From: Pseudomonas sp. RIT623
Lineage (GTDB): Bacteria > Pseudomonadota > Gammaproteobacteria > Pseudomonadales > Pseudomonadaceae
NCBI RefSeq assembly: GCF_004519305.1
Contig: NZ_SOZA01000036.1
Location: 1 to 51,875, forward strand
Reading direction: 5' to 3'
DNA length: 51,875 nucleotides
How positions within the stretch are numbered: position 1 is the stretch's first letter; each line of letters opens with the position of its first letter. The position numbers were made by a program, and so were the translations under genes. The notes below the pieces were generated by a model, which made no database searches, was not told the DNA's origin, and saw only the letters and a list, made by a program, of their open reading frames with translations. Of this stretch, positions 1 to 7,690 are shown in pieces.

Positions 1-114
1 TGAGCAGGTAGGGGTTTTGTCTTTGTGGCGCAAAAATACTGTGCGCTCCTACAGGGGGGCGCTCGCCGCTGTTGCTGGGCCCTTTTCCTATGCAAGCCAA
101 CAGCCCATAGCTAT

Positions 115-148
115 CATGCCAGCCTTATTCAAAGTCGAGACTGGCATG
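115..148 (+). promoter_or_regulatory. inverted repeat around the birA start codon
   Basis: The arms CATGCCAG (115-122) and CTGGCATG (141-148) are perfect inverted repeats of 8 bp. The second arm contains the birA ATG at 146-148, and the 18-nt loop holds the likely ribosome-binding segment. In RNA this could fold and limit initiation. It is not the known biotin operator, whose half-sites resemble TTGTAAACC. The symmetry is seen directly; a regulatory role is inference. Confidence 0.35.
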
Positions 149-1105
149 CTGAAGTTGTTGAATCTCCTCAAGGATGGTCGGTTCCATTCCGGAGAAGCCC
201 TGGGGGCCGCCCTTGGGGTGAGCCGCAGCGCCGTTTGGAAGCAGCTGCAGCACCTCGAGAGTGAACTGAACCTGACCATCCACAAGGTCCGCGGCCGTGG
301 CTATCAATTGGCGGCGCCGTTGAACCTGCTCGAGTCGCAGGCGATCGCTGGCTTCGCCGAGGGTGAGCAGTGGCCGCTATTCATCCACGAGACCATCGAC
401 TCCACTAATGCCGAAGGACTGAGACTTGCCGCAGCTGGGCAAGTTGCTCCGTTCCTGGTGTTGGCCGAGCGACAAAGCGCCGGTCGTGGTCGGCGTGGGC
501 GGCACTGGGTCAGTCCGTTCGCTGAAAACCTCTATTACAGCCTGGTCCTGCGCGTTGATGGCGGTATGCGTCAACTTGAAGGGCTGAGCCTGGTGGTGGG
601 GTTGGCGGTGATGCGCACGCTGCAGGCGTTCGGTCTCAAGGATGTCGGCCTGAAATGGCCAAACGACGTCCTGGTCAAAGGCCGGAAGATCACCGGAATC
701 CTGCTGGAATTGGTCGGCGACCCTGCCGATGTCTGCCATGTGGTGTTGGGGATCGGTGTCAATGTGAATATGCAGGCCAGTGAAGGCATTGATCAACAAT
801 GGACCTCGATGCGCGCCGAGTCGGGCCAGACCGTCGACCGTAACCGCTTGGTCGCTTTGCTCAGCCAGCAGTTGCAGCGTGAACTGGCCCGTCACCGGCG
901 TTACGGGTTTGCCGCGTTCCAGGAGGAATGGGAGCAAGCCCATCTCTGGCAAGGGCGCAAGGTGTCGTTGGTCGCCGGGACTACCCGCATCGATGGGGTG
1001 GCGCGGGGTGTGGATGGCCAGGGCGGTTTGCGTCTTGAGGTCGACGGTGTGGAAAAGAGCTTCAGCGGTGGCGAGCTCAGCCTGAGGTTGCGTGATGATT
1101 CTTGA
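146..1105 (+). CDS. birA: Bifunctional biotin-[acetyl-CoA-carboxylase] ligase / biotin operon repressor BirA
   Basis: BirA activates biotin with ATP and attaches it to the biotin carboxyl carrier protein. In many gamma-proteobacteria it also represses biotin genes. The 319-residue product matches the family length. Residues 1-60 form a winged helix-turn-helix (GVSRSAVWKQL). The catalytic centre has GRGRRGRHW and KWPNDV...KITGILLE, and a C-terminal SH3-like segment follows. An upstream in-frame TTG at 17 would add 43 residues unlike the family, so ATG 146 was chosen. The 3' end overlaps coaX, so the two are probably translated together. Confidence 0.96.
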   Translation: MLKLLNLLKDGRFHSGEALGAALGVSRSAVWKQLQHLESELNLTIHKVRGRGYQLAAPLNLLESQAIAGFAEGEQWPLFIHETIDSTNAEGLRLAAAGQVAPFLVLAERQSAGRGRRGRHWVSPFAENLYYSLVLRVDGGMRQLEGLSLVVGLAVMRTLQAFGLKDVGLKWPNDVLVKGRKITGILLELVGDPADVCHVVLGIGVNVNMQASEGIDQQWTSMRAESGQTVDRNRLVALLSQQLQRELARHRRYGFAAFQEEWEQAHLWQGRKVSLVAGTTRIDGVARGVDGQGGLRLEVDGVEKSFSGGELSLRLRDDS

Positions 1106-1844
1106 GCTCGATTGTGGGAACAGCTTTATAAAGTGGCGTGTGATTCACAGTGCCGATGCCGCCATCACCGGTGGCGGTATTGTCGACTCGGACCAGGCGC
1201 TGCTGGCTGCGGTTGCAGGGCTCGGTGACGTGCCTCTGGTCGGTAGCCGAATGGTCAGTGTACGCAGCGAGGAAGAGACCTCGGCATTATGTGCATTGAT
1301 CAAGGATCGCTTTGCGGTCGCCGTGAGCGTTGCCCAGCCGGTCCAGGAAATGGCCGGCGTTCGCAATGGTTATGACGACTACCAGCGCCTGGGCATGGAC
1401 CGTTGGTTGGGGGCGCTGGGCGCTTTTCACCTGGCCAAGGGGGCCTGCCTGGTCATCGATTTTGGCACAGCGGCCAAGGCGGACTTCGTTGCGGCCGATG
1501 GCGAGCACCTGGGCGGCTATATATGTCCAGGCATGCCGTTGATGCGCAGCCAGTTACGCACCCATACCCGGCGCATTCGTTATGACGACGCTTCCGCCGA
1601 GCGGGCGCTGAACAGCCTTGCCCCGGGGCGCTCTACCGTTGAGGCGGTCGAGCGGGGTTGCGTGCTGATGCTGCAAAGTTTTGCTCGCGCGCAGATCGAG
1701 CAGGCCAGGGCACTATGGGGCGATGACTTCACGGTGTTCCTCACTGGCGGTGATGCGCCCCTGGTGCACAAGGCCGCTCCCCAGGCGCGTATCGTCCCGG
1801 ACCTGGTATTCGTTGGCCTGGCCATGGCCTGCCCATTGAACTGA
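1095..1844 (+). CDS. coaX: Type III pantothenate kinase CoaX
   Basis: CoaX phosphorylates pantothenate, the first step of coenzyme A synthesis, in the cytosol. The 249-residue protein opens with the phosphate-binding motif LDCGNS. It also carries GMDRWLGALGA, VIDFGTAAKADF, GGYICPGMPLM and a C-terminal FLTGGDA, all typical of the ASKHA-fold type III enzymes. The ATG at 1095 has TGAGG about 8 nt upstream; a GTG directly before it (1092) would add one residue. The start lies inside the end of birA, which suggests a birA-coaX operon, a common Pseudomonas arrangement. Confidence 0.96.
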   Translation: MILELDCGNSFIKWRVIHSADAAITGGGIVDSDQALLAAVAGLGDVPLVGSRMVSVRSEEETSALCALIKDRFAVAVSVAQPVQEMAGVRNGYDDYQRLGMDRWLGALGAFHLAKGACLVIDFGTAAKADFVAADGEHLGGYICPGMPLMRSQLRTHTRRIRYDDASAERALNSLAPGRSTVEAVERGCVLMLQSFARAQIEQARALWGDDFTVFLTGGDAPLVHKAAPQARIVPDLVFVGLAMACPLN

Positions 1845-1851
1845 GGTGCCT

Positions 1852-2277
1852 ATGCGCTGGTTGTTTCTTCTATTGGTCGTGCTGAACGTCTTCTATTATG
1901 TCTGGCACCAGCAGGAAGCGCCCCTCAAGGTGAAGGAAGTCGCGCCGCTTTCGCTGTACAAGGGCAGTCAGCAGGAAATTCGCCTGCTGCGCGAAACCGG
2001 AGTCGCGGCGCCGGCCAGGCGCCGCGATGAATGCCTGGTTGTCGGTGGCCTGGCGCAACGTGAACAGCTCGAGGCACTGCGTCAGCGCCTGTTGAGCCTT
2101 GATATCGCTGCGGTGGCGGTCGCGGGGCAACTGCCGGGGGCCGATGGTTTCTGGCTCAAGGTAGCCCCTGAAAGCGAGCGTTTGCTGGACCCGGCAGTGC
2201 TCTCGACTCTTTCCAAGGATTTCAAAGACTTAAAACACAAAATTATTTTCTGCGAAGGTATTGCAACTGCTGAATAG
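1852..2277 (+). CDS. Small membrane-anchored SPOR-like protein
   Basis: This 141-residue protein begins with one hydrophobic segment (RWLFLLLVVLNVFYYVW, about residues 2-18) that should anchor it in the inner membrane with the rest in the periplasm. The part after about residue 60 (LVVGGLAQREQLEALRQRL...FWLKVAP) resembles a weak SPOR/peptidoglycan-binding fold. It follows coaX by only a few bases and is likely in the same operon. Equivalent hypothetical proteins sit beside coaX in Pseudomonas. The exact role is unknown. ATG 1852 is preferred to GTG 1846 because it fits the N-terminal anchor. Confidence 0.8.
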   Translation: MRWLFLLLVVLNVFYYVWHQQEAPLKVKEVAPLSLYKGSQQEIRLLRETGVAAPARRRDECLVVGGLAQREQLEALRQRLLSLDIAAVAVAGQLPGADGFWLKVAPESERLLDPAVLSTLSKDFKDLKHKIIFCEGIATAE

Positions 2278-2288
2278 CTTGATAGAAT
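2261..2288 (+). promoter_or_regulatory. Upstream promoter of the tRNA-tuf operon
   Basis: The -35 is TTGCAA (2261-2266), then a 16-bp spacer, then -10 TAGAAT (2283-2288). A GC-rich discriminator (GGCGCCCGC) follows, typical of stringently controlled stable-RNA promoters. It overlaps the last codons of the preceding gene. Seen by motif only. Confidence 0.55.
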
Positions 2289-2387
2289 GGCGCCCGCTTC
2301 ACAGGGAACACCACTGCGGTGGTAGAGCTGGAGGCGGTGTCAAAGCAGCTAAGTTTCAGATTTGATTGAAAAAATTTGAAAAAACGC

Positions 2388-2416
2388 TTGACACTAGGGC
2401 GGCAGACAAATAGAAT
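2388..2416 (+). promoter_or_regulatory. Main promoter of the tRNA-Tyr-Gly-Thr-tuf operon
   Basis: A consensus sigma70 promoter: TTGACA (2388-2393), 17-bp spacer, TAGAAT (2411-2416), then a GC-rich discriminator (GCCGGCC). Transcription should start just before tRNA-Tyr. An A/T-rich stretch at 2360-2385 could act as an UP element. The GC-rich discriminator suggests ppGpp/DksA control, an inference from known stable-RNA promoters. Confidence 0.8.
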
Positions 2417-2429
2417 GCCGGCCACATCT

Positions 2430-2513
2430 GGAGGGATTCCCGAGCGGTCAAAGGGGACGGACTGTAAATCCGTTGCGAGAGCTTCGAAGGTTCGAATCCT
2501 TCTCCCTCCACCA
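2430..2513 (+). tRNA. tRNA-Tyr (GTA)
   Basis: A class II tRNA with a long variable arm. The acceptor stem GGAGGGA pairs with TCCCTCC, the anticodon loop is CTGTAAA (GTA), the T loop is TTCGAAT, and CCA is encoded. First of three tRNA genes ahead of tuf, as in the E. coli tRNA-tufB cluster. Confidence 0.97.
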
Positions 2514-2537
2514 GTTTTAGCGAGAGCCGCAAGCTCC

Positions 2538-2611
<74 letters not shown>

Positions 2612-2640
2612 AGTTTGCAGGGTTTTGCACAAAGTGTTTC

Positions 2641-2716
2641 GCTCTTGTAGCTCAGTTGGTAGAGCACACCCTTGGTAAGGGTGAGGTCAGCGGTTCAAGT
2701 CCGCTCAAGAGCTCCA
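2641..2716 (+). tRNA. tRNA-Thr (GGT)
   Basis: A 76-nt tRNA. The acceptor GCTCTTG pairs with CAAGAGC, the anticodon loop CTTGGTA gives GGT, the T loop is TTCAAGT, and CCA is encoded. Last tRNA before the tuf gene. Confidence 0.97.
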
Positions 2717-2721
2717 TATAG

Positions 2722-2757
2722 ACAAAGGCAGATATGAGAATATCTGCCTTTGTTTTA
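2722..2757 (+). terminator. Terminator or attenuator between the tRNA cluster and tuf
   Basis: A 13-bp perfect stem (ACAAAGGCAGATA at 2722-2734 with TATCTGCCTTTGT at 2741-2753) and a 6-nt loop, followed by TTTTAT. It would end part of the tRNA transcript and let a fraction continue into tuf. No separate strong promoter is obvious before tuf. Confidence 0.75.
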
Positions 2758-2795
2758 TCAGCGGTAAGTCTATTTCTTCTGCGGAGGATGTATCG

Positions 2796-3989
2796 ATGGC
2801 TAAGGAAAAGTTTGATCGTTCCCTACCTCACGTTAACGTCGGCACTATCGGCCACGTTGACCACGGTAAGACCACTCTGACTGCAGCGCTGACTCGCGTC
2901 TGCTCCGAAGTTTTCGGTTCGGCCGTCGTTGAGTTCGACAAGATCGACTCGGCTCCGGAAGAAAAAGCGCGCGGTATCACCATCAACACCGCTCACGTCG
3001 AGTACAACTCGAACATTCGTCACTACGCTCACGTTGACTGCCCAGGTCACGCTGACTACGTGAAGAACATGATCACCGGTGCTGCCCAGATGGACGGCGC
3101 GATCCTGGTTTGCTCGGCCGCCGATGGTCCGATGCCACAAACCCGTGAGCACATCCTGCTGTCCCGTCAGGTTGGCGTTCCGTACATCGTGGTCTTCCTG
3201 AACAAGGCTGACCTGGTAGACGACGCTGAGCTGCTGGAACTGGTCGAGATGGAAGTTCGCGACCTGCTGTCCACCTACGACTTCCCAGGCGACGACACTC
3301 CGATCATCATCGGTTCGGCTCGTATGGCCCTGGAAGGCAAAGACGACAACGAAATGGGCACTACCGCTGTCAAGAAGCTGGTAGAAACTCTGGATGCCTA
3401 CATCCCTGAGCCAGTTCGTGCCATCGACCAGCCGTTCCTGATGCCGATCGAAGACGTATTCTCGATCTCGGGTCGTGGTACCGTTGTTACCGGCCGTATC
3501 GAGCGTGGTATCGTCCGCGTTCAGGATCCGCTGGAAATCGTTGGTCTGCGTGACACCACCACCACCACCTGCACCGGCGTTGAGATGTTCCGCAAGCTGC
3601 TGGACGAAGGTCGTGCTGGCGAGAACTGCGGCGTCCTGCTGCGTGGTACCAAGCGTGACGACGTTGAGCGTGGCCAGGTTCTGGTCAAGCCAGGTTCGGT
3701 CAAGCCGCACACCAAGTTCACCGCAGAAGTCTACGTCCTGTCGAAGGAAGAAGGCGGCCGTCACACTCCGTTCTTCAAAGGCTACCGTCCTCAGTTCTAC
3801 TTCCGTACCACTGACGTGACCGGTAACTGCGAACTGCCGGAAGGCGTTGAAATGGTAATGCCAGGTGACAACATTCAGATGACTGTCACCCTGATCAAGA
3901 CCATCGCAATGGAAGACGGTCTGCGCTTCGCCATCCGTGAAGGCGGTCGTACCGTCGGCGCCGGCGTCGTAGCAAAAATTATTGAATAA
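2796..3989 (+). CDS. tuf: Elongation factor Tu (copy 1)
   Basis: EF-Tu is the GTPase that brings aminoacyl-tRNA to the ribosomal A site. The 397-residue protein has the P-loop GHVDHGKT (residues 19-26), the RGITI effector motif, DCPGH and NKAD, then beta-barrel domains 2 and 3. It starts at ATG 2796 after GGAGG. The protein is identical to copy 2 (19394-20587). The DNA is identical over 2895-3970 and differs only near both ends, a sign of gene conversion. It is cotranscribed with the upstream tRNAs, as for E. coli tufB. Confidence 0.99.
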
Positions 3990-3993
3990 GTAG

Positions 3994-4021
3994 TTGATTT
4001 AAATGACCAGGCCGGTATAAT
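3994..4021 (+). promoter_or_regulatory. Promoter for tRNA-Trp-secE-nusG
   Basis: TTGATT (3994-3999), a 16-bp spacer, then a perfect TATAAT (4016-4021). The -10 lies in the loop region of the palindrome at 4007-4032, so transcripts would begin within the 3' arm of that palindrome. The match is seen in sequence; activity is inferred. Confidence 0.65.
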
Positions 4022-4032
4022 GGCCGGCCTGG
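4007..4032 (+). terminator. Palindrome after tuf copy 1, overlapping a promoter
   Basis: CCAGGCCGG (4007-4015) and CCGGCCTGG (4024-4032) form a perfect 9-bp GC-rich stem in tuf read-through RNA. No T run follows, so it may be a weak or factor-assisted terminator or an RNA-end stabiliser. The following promoter's spacer and -10 lie inside it. Confidence 0.5.
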
Positions 4033-4043
4033 TACAGTGTTAA

Positions 4044-4119
4044 AGGTCAGTAGCTCAATTGGCAGAGCGACGGTCTCCAAAACCGTAGGTTGGGGGTTCG
4101 ATTCCCTCCTGACCTGCCA
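4044..4119 (+). tRNA. tRNA-Trp (CCA)
   Basis: A 76-nt tRNA. The acceptor AGGTCAG pairs with CTGACCT, the anticodon loop CTCCAAA gives CCA, the T loop is TTCGATT, and the 3' CCA is encoded. It sits between tuf and secE and is the first gene of the secE-nusG unit. Confidence 0.97.
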
Positions 4120-4163
4120 TTCACCTCGGTGTGATTGGCTTTCTTCTCACAGGATCCTCCTCG

Positions 4164-4532
4164 ATGACTCCCAAAACTGAAGCCCAAGAATCGCGTTTTG
4201 ATCTGTTCAAGTGGCTCGCTGTTGTCGCATTGGTAGTCGTTGGTGTAGTGGGTAATCAGTATTACTCCGCCTCTCCGATCCTGTATCGCGTGCTCGTCCT
4301 GCTTGCTTTGGCTGCTGTCGCTGGCTTCGTTGCCTTGCAGACCGCCAAGGGTAAGTCGTTCTTTGCGCTGGCGAAGGAAGCTCGTACCGAGATTCGTAAA
4401 GTCGTGTGGCCAACCCGCCAAGAAACCACGCAGACCACGCTGATTGTCGTGGCTGTTGTTCTGGTCATGGCGTTGCTGCTGTGGGGTCTTGATTCCCTGC
4501 TCGGCTGGTTGGTCTCCTTGATCGTTGGCTAA
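4164..4532 (+). CDS. secE: Preprotein translocase subunit SecE
   Basis: SecE is an essential part of the SecYEG channel and clamps SecY in the inner membrane. The 122-residue product has three hydrophobic segments (about residues 15-35, 40-60 and 92-118). The conserved amphipathic stretch before the last one (EARTEIRKVVWPTRQETTQTT) is the SecE signature. ATG 4164 has AGGA about 9 nt upstream; an upstream in-frame ATG at 4131 lacks family support. nusG follows after 9 bases. Confidence 0.96.
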   Translation: MTPKTEAQESRFDLFKWLAVVALVVVGVVGNQYYSASPILYRVLVLLALAAVAGFVALQTAKGKSFFALAKEARTEIRKVVWPTRQETTQTTLIVVAVVLVMALLLWGLDSLLGWLVSLIVG

Positions 4533-4541
4533 GGGTGTCTC

Positions 4542-5075
4542 GTGGCTAAGCGTTGGTATGTTGTTCATGCTTACTCGGGTTACGAGAAGCATGTCATGCG
4601 CTCCCTGATCGAGCGTGTCAAGCTGGCTGGCATGGAAGACGAATTCGGCGAGATCCTGGTCCCGACCGAAGAAGTCGTCGAAATGCGCAACGGCCAGAAG
4701 CGCAAGAGCGAGCGCAAGTTCTTCCCGGGCTATGTATTGGTCCAGATGGAAATGAACGAAGGGACTTGGCACCTTGTCAAGGATACCCCTCGGGTCATGG
4801 GTTTCATTGGTGGTACCGCAGACAAGCCTGCGCCGATCACCGATAAAGAAGCTGAGGCCATCCTGCGTCGCGTTGCCGACGGTAGTGACAAGCCGAAGCC
4901 GAAGACGCTGTTCGAGCCGGGTGAAGTGGTTCGCGTTATTGACGGTCCCTTCGCTGATTTCAATGGCAGTGTCGAAGAAGTTAACTACGAGAAGAGTCGC
5001 CTGCAGGTTGCAGTGCTCATTTTCGGTCGCTCCACCCCGGTGGAGCTCGAGTTCAGCCAGGTCGAAAAGGTCTAG
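4542..5075 (+). CDS. nusG: Transcription termination/antitermination factor NusG
   Basis: NusG binds RNA polymerase, reduces pausing, aids Rho and couples transcription to translation through S10. The 177-residue protein has the NGN domain (KRWYVVHAYSGYEKHV...FPGYVLVQM) and a C-terminal KOW domain (GEVVRVIDGPFADFNGSVEEV). It starts with GTG at 4542, preceded by AAGGG. secE-nusG ahead of rplK is the standard bacterial order. Confidence 0.98.
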   Translation: MAKRWYVVHAYSGYEKHVMRSLIERVKLAGMEDEFGEILVPTEEVVEMRNGQKRKSERKFFPGYVLVQMEMNEGTWHLVKDTPRVMGFIGGTADKPAPITDKEAEAILRRVADGSDKPKPKTLFEPGEVVRVIDGPFADFNGSVEEVNYEKSRLQVAVLIFGRSTPVELEFSQVEKV

Positions 5076-5093
5076 CAGAACGAAGCATCCCAT

Positions 5094-5123
5094 ACCCCGC
5101 AGCCCTATGTGCTGCGGGGTTTT
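5094..5123 (+). terminator. Terminator after nusG
   Basis: A 10-bp perfect stem ACCCCGCAGC / GCTGCGGGGT (5094-5103 and 5111-5120) followed by TTT. It separates secE-nusG from rplK. No strong promoter was found between it and rplK, so it may be a partial terminator. Confidence 0.8.
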
Positions 5124-5194
5124 GTCGTCACTGGGATAAAACGCAAGTCATACGGGGAGCCATCTGGCGCTTGTACCCGATTTTGGAGTAGCTC

Positions 5195-5626
5195 ATGGCT
5201 AAGAAGATTCAGGCTTACATCAAGCTGCAAGTAAAGGCCGGCCAGGCCAACCCAAGCCCACCCGTTGGTCCAGCACTGGGTCAACACGGTGTGAACATCA
5301 TGGAATTCTGCAAGGCCTTTAACGCCCGTACTCAGGGTCAAGAGCCAGGTCTGCCGACTCCAGTGATCATCACTGTATACAGCGACCGTAGCTTCACCTT
5401 CGAGACCAAGAGCACCCCTGCCTCGGTTCTGCTGAAGAAAGCTGCTGGCCTGACCAGCGGTTCGGCTCGCCCGAACACCGTCAAGGTCGGTACCGTTACC
5501 CGTGCTCAGCTGGAAGAGATCGCCAAGACCAAACAGGCCGATCTGACTGCCGCTGACCTGGATGCTGCTGTGCGCACCATCGCCGGCTCTGCCCGTAGCA
5601 TGGGCCTGAACGTGGAGGGTGTGTAA
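5195..5626 (+). CDS. rplK: 50S ribosomal protein L11
   Basis: L11 binds 23S rRNA at the GTPase-associated centre and is needed for RelA activation and factor binding. The 143-residue length is standard. The N-terminal domain has the proline-rich KAGQANPSPPVGPALGQHG, and the C-terminal domain binds RNA. ATG 5195 follows GGAG. Its stop overlaps the rplA start (TAATG), indicating coupled translation. Confidence 0.98.
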   Translation: MAKKIQAYIKLQVKAGQANPSPPVGPALGQHGVNIMEFCKAFNARTQGQEPGLPTPVIITVYSDRSFTFETKSTPASVLLKKAAGLTSGSARPNTVKVGTVTRAQLEEIAKTKQADLTAADLDAAVRTIAGSARSMGLNVEGV

Positions 5627-6321
5627 TGGCTAAGCTGACCAAGCGCCAAAAGGCTATCGCCGAGAAAATCGAAGCAGGCAAGGCCTACAACTTCGAAGAA
5701 GCAGCAACCCTGCTGGCTTCGCTGCCGGCTGCCAAGTTCGTAGAATCCTACGACATCGCTGTCAACCTCGGCGTTGATCCGCGTAAATCCGACCAGGTCG
5801 TTCGTAGCGCTACCGTGCTGCCGCACGGCACTGGCAAGACCGTCCGCGTTGCCGTCTTCACCCAGGGCCCAGCTGCAGAAGCTGCTCTGGCTGCCGGCGC
5901 CGATCGCGTAGGCATGGACGATCTGGCTGCCGAAATGAAAGGCGGCGACCTGAACTATGACGTCGTCATCGCATCGCCTGATGCCATGCGCGTTGTGGGT
6001 CAGCTGGGTCAGGTCCTGGGTCCTCGCGGCCTGATGCCTAACCCGAAAGTTGGTACCGTGACTCCAGACGTAGCCACTGCCGTGAAAAACGCCAAGGCTG
6101 GTCAGGTTCGCTACCGTACCGACAAGAACGGTATTATCCATACCTCCGTTGGCAAGATCGGCTTTGAGGCTGGCAAGCTGAAGGAAAACGTTGAAGCCCT
6201 GATCGCTGACCTGAAGCGTATCAAGCCAGCTTCCTCGAAAGGTATCTACGTCAAGCGCGTTACCCTGAGCACCACCATGGGCCCAGGTCTGATCATCGAT
6301 CAGAGCTCGCTGAACGTGTAA
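5626..6321 (+). CDS. rplA: 50S ribosomal protein L1
   Basis: L1 builds the mobile L1 stalk that guides E-site tRNA out. In E. coli it also represses translation of rplK-rplA by binding the mRNA leader. The 231-residue product has the expected length and conserved LGPRGLMPNPKVGTVT and GTGK segments. Its ATG overlaps the rplK stop by one base. Confidence 0.98.
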   Translation: MAKLTKRQKAIAEKIEAGKAYNFEEAATLLASLPAAKFVESYDIAVNLGVDPRKSDQVVRSATVLPHGTGKTVRVAVFTQGPAAEAALAAGADRVGMDDLAAEMKGGDLNYDVVIASPDAMRVVGQLGQVLGPRGLMPNPKVGTVTPDVATAVKNAKAGQVRYRTDKNGIIHTSVGKIGFEAGKLKENVEALIADLKRIKPASSKGIYVKRVTLSTTMGPGLIIDQSSLNV

Positions 6322-6327
6322 TATGCG

Positions 6328-6352
6328 GCCGCTGCGACCTGGTCGCAGCGGC
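6328..6352 (+). terminator. Hairpin after rplA
   Basis: GCCGCTGCGA (6328-6337) pairs with TCGCAGCGGC (6343-6352) around a 5-nt loop. No T run follows, so it may be an mRNA processing or stabilising element between L1 and the L10 leader rather than a true terminator. Confidence 0.5.
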
Positions 6353-6362
6353 TTACTAGATT

Positions 6363-6443
6363 GGGGTCCCTGCCTGGCGGGGGCTATCCAAGACCGTAGG
6401 CGGCGCAAGCCTTAAACCACAAGCCTACGCAGATGGTGCTCCC
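6363..6443 (+). promoter_or_regulatory. Ribosomal protein L10 leader (autoregulatory RNA)
   Basis: The segment contains AAGACCGTAGGC...GCAAG...CTTAAACC...GCCTACGCAGATGGTG. It parallels the E. coli rplJ leader (AGACCGCAGG...GCAAG...CTTAA...CCTGCGTAGACGGTG), where L10 with L7/L12 binds to repress rplJ-rplL translation. The GTAGGC/GCCTAC stem (6396-6401 with 6423-6428) is visible. Assigned by pattern from memory of the E. coli leader, not by a covariance search. Confidence 0.75.
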
Positions 6444-6519
6444 GATTCGTTTACGAATCAGACACCAAAACGACATCCGGCCTCGGCCAGATGAAACGGT
6501 AGAAACCAGGAGTAAACCC

Positions 6520-7020
6520 GTGGCAATTAAACTCGAAGACAAGAAGGCCATCGTCGCTGAAGTCAACGAGGCTGCCAAAGTCGCTCTGTCCGCTGTCGTG
6601 GCCGATGCCCGTGGTGTGACTGTAGGCGCAATGACCGGACTCCGTAAAGAGGCCCGCGAAGCTGGCGTATACGTGCGTGTCGTACGTAACACCCTGCTCA
6701 AGCGCGCTGTTGAAGGCACCGAGTACTCGATCCTCAACGACGCGTTCAAAGGCCCGACCCTGATTGCTTTCTCCAACGAACACCCGGGCGCTGCTGCTCG
6801 TCTGTTCAAAGAGTTCGCCAAGGGTCAGGACAAGTTCGAGATCAAGGCAGCTGCGTTCGACGGCAAGTTCCTTGCCGCTAACCAGATCGACGTGCTGGCA
6901 ACCCTGCCAACTCGCGACGAGGCTATCGCACAGCTGATGAGCGTGATCCAAGGTGCAACCAGCAAGCTGGCTCGTACCCTGGCTGCTCTGCGCGACCAGA
7001 AAGAAGCTGCTGCTGCCTAA
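6520..7020 (+). CDS. rplJ: 50S ribosomal protein L10
   Basis: L10 anchors L7/L12 dimers to the large subunit and controls its own mRNA. The start is GTG 6520 (MAIKLEDKKAIV), with CAGGAG about 8 nt upstream, giving 166 residues, the usual Pseudomonas length. A longer in-frame reading from 6433 covers the regulatory leader and is not credible. rplL follows after 78 bases. Confidence 0.97.
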   Translation: MAIKLEDKKAIVAEVNEAAKVALSAVVADARGVTVGAMTGLRKEAREAGVYVRVVRNTLLKRAVEGTEYSILNDAFKGPTLIAFSNEHPGAAARLFKEFAKGQDKFEIKAAAFDGKFLAANQIDVLATLPTRDEAIAQLMSVIQGATSKLARTLAALRDQKEAAAA

Positions 7021-7098
7021 GGCCCGCGCAACTCTTTCAAAATCATACGTTTAATTTGATGGCTGCGTAGGCTGTCACCCCAATACAGGATTTAAGTC

Positions 7099-7470
7099 AT
7101 GTCTCTGACTAACGAGCAAATCATCGAAGCGATCGGCCAGAAAACCGTTCTGGAAATTGTTGAACTGATCAAAGCGATGGAAGAAACCTTCGGCGTTACC
7201 GCTGCTGCCGCTGTTGCCGCTGGCCCAGCTGCTGGCGCTGCTGCCGCTGCCGAAGAGCAGACCGAGTTCAACGTCGTTCTGACCGAAGCTGGCGACAAGA
7301 AAGTCAACGTGATCAAGGCCGTTCGTGAACTGACCGGTCTGGGCCTGAAAGAAGCCAAAGAGAAAGTCGACGGCGCTCCTCAGGTTATCGCTGAAGGCGT
7401 TTCGAAAGAAGCCGCTGAAGACGCGAAGAAGAAGCTGGAAGAAGCTGGCGCTAAAGTCGAGCTGAAGTAA
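7099..7470 (+). CDS. rplL: 50S ribosomal protein L7/L12
   Basis: L7/L12 is the multi-copy stalk protein that recruits elongation factors. The 123-residue protein has the N-terminal dimerisation helices, an alanine-rich hinge (about residues 34-53) and the C-terminal factor-binding domain with GLGLKEAKEKVDGAP. ATG 7099. A hairpin with a T run follows before rpoB. Confidence 0.98.
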   Translation: MSLTNEQIIEAIGQKTVLEIVELIKAMEETFGVTAAAAVAAGPAAGAAAAAEEQTEFNVVLTEAGDKKVNVIKAVRELTGLGLKEAKEKVDGAPQVIAEGVSKEAAEDAKKKLEEAGAKVELK

Positions 7471-7515
7471 TTTCGACTTTGCGACAACAGTCCGAGCGTT
7501 AAGCGAAGGGCTGAT

Positions 7516-7544
7516 GGCTGGTGGCTTATGCCACCGGCCTTTTT
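7516..7544 (+). terminator. rplL-rpoB attenuator
   Basis: GGCTGGTGGC (7516-7525) pairs with GCCACCGGCC (7530-7539) with one G-T pair and a TTAT loop, followed by TTTTT (7540-7544). This position matches the E. coli attenuator that lowers rpoBC expression relative to rplJL. The next 146 bases up to rpoB hold no obvious gene. Confidence 0.8.
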
Positions 7545-7690
7545 CCGTTATTGGTGGCCGATCAGGTCGGCCCCGATAACGAGCTGCAAGACACCCAATG
7601 AGGGTGGCGCAAACCAAGGGGTTTGCACGATTTTCGGCTGCTCCCGCCGGGAGATGCCAAACAAGCAGGTGACCAAGCTGGGGAATGCTG

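Noticed and set aside
6433..6519. N-terminal extension of rplJ
   Set aside because: This segment is the L10 leader and spacer; GTG 6520 with its ribosome-binding site gives the family length.
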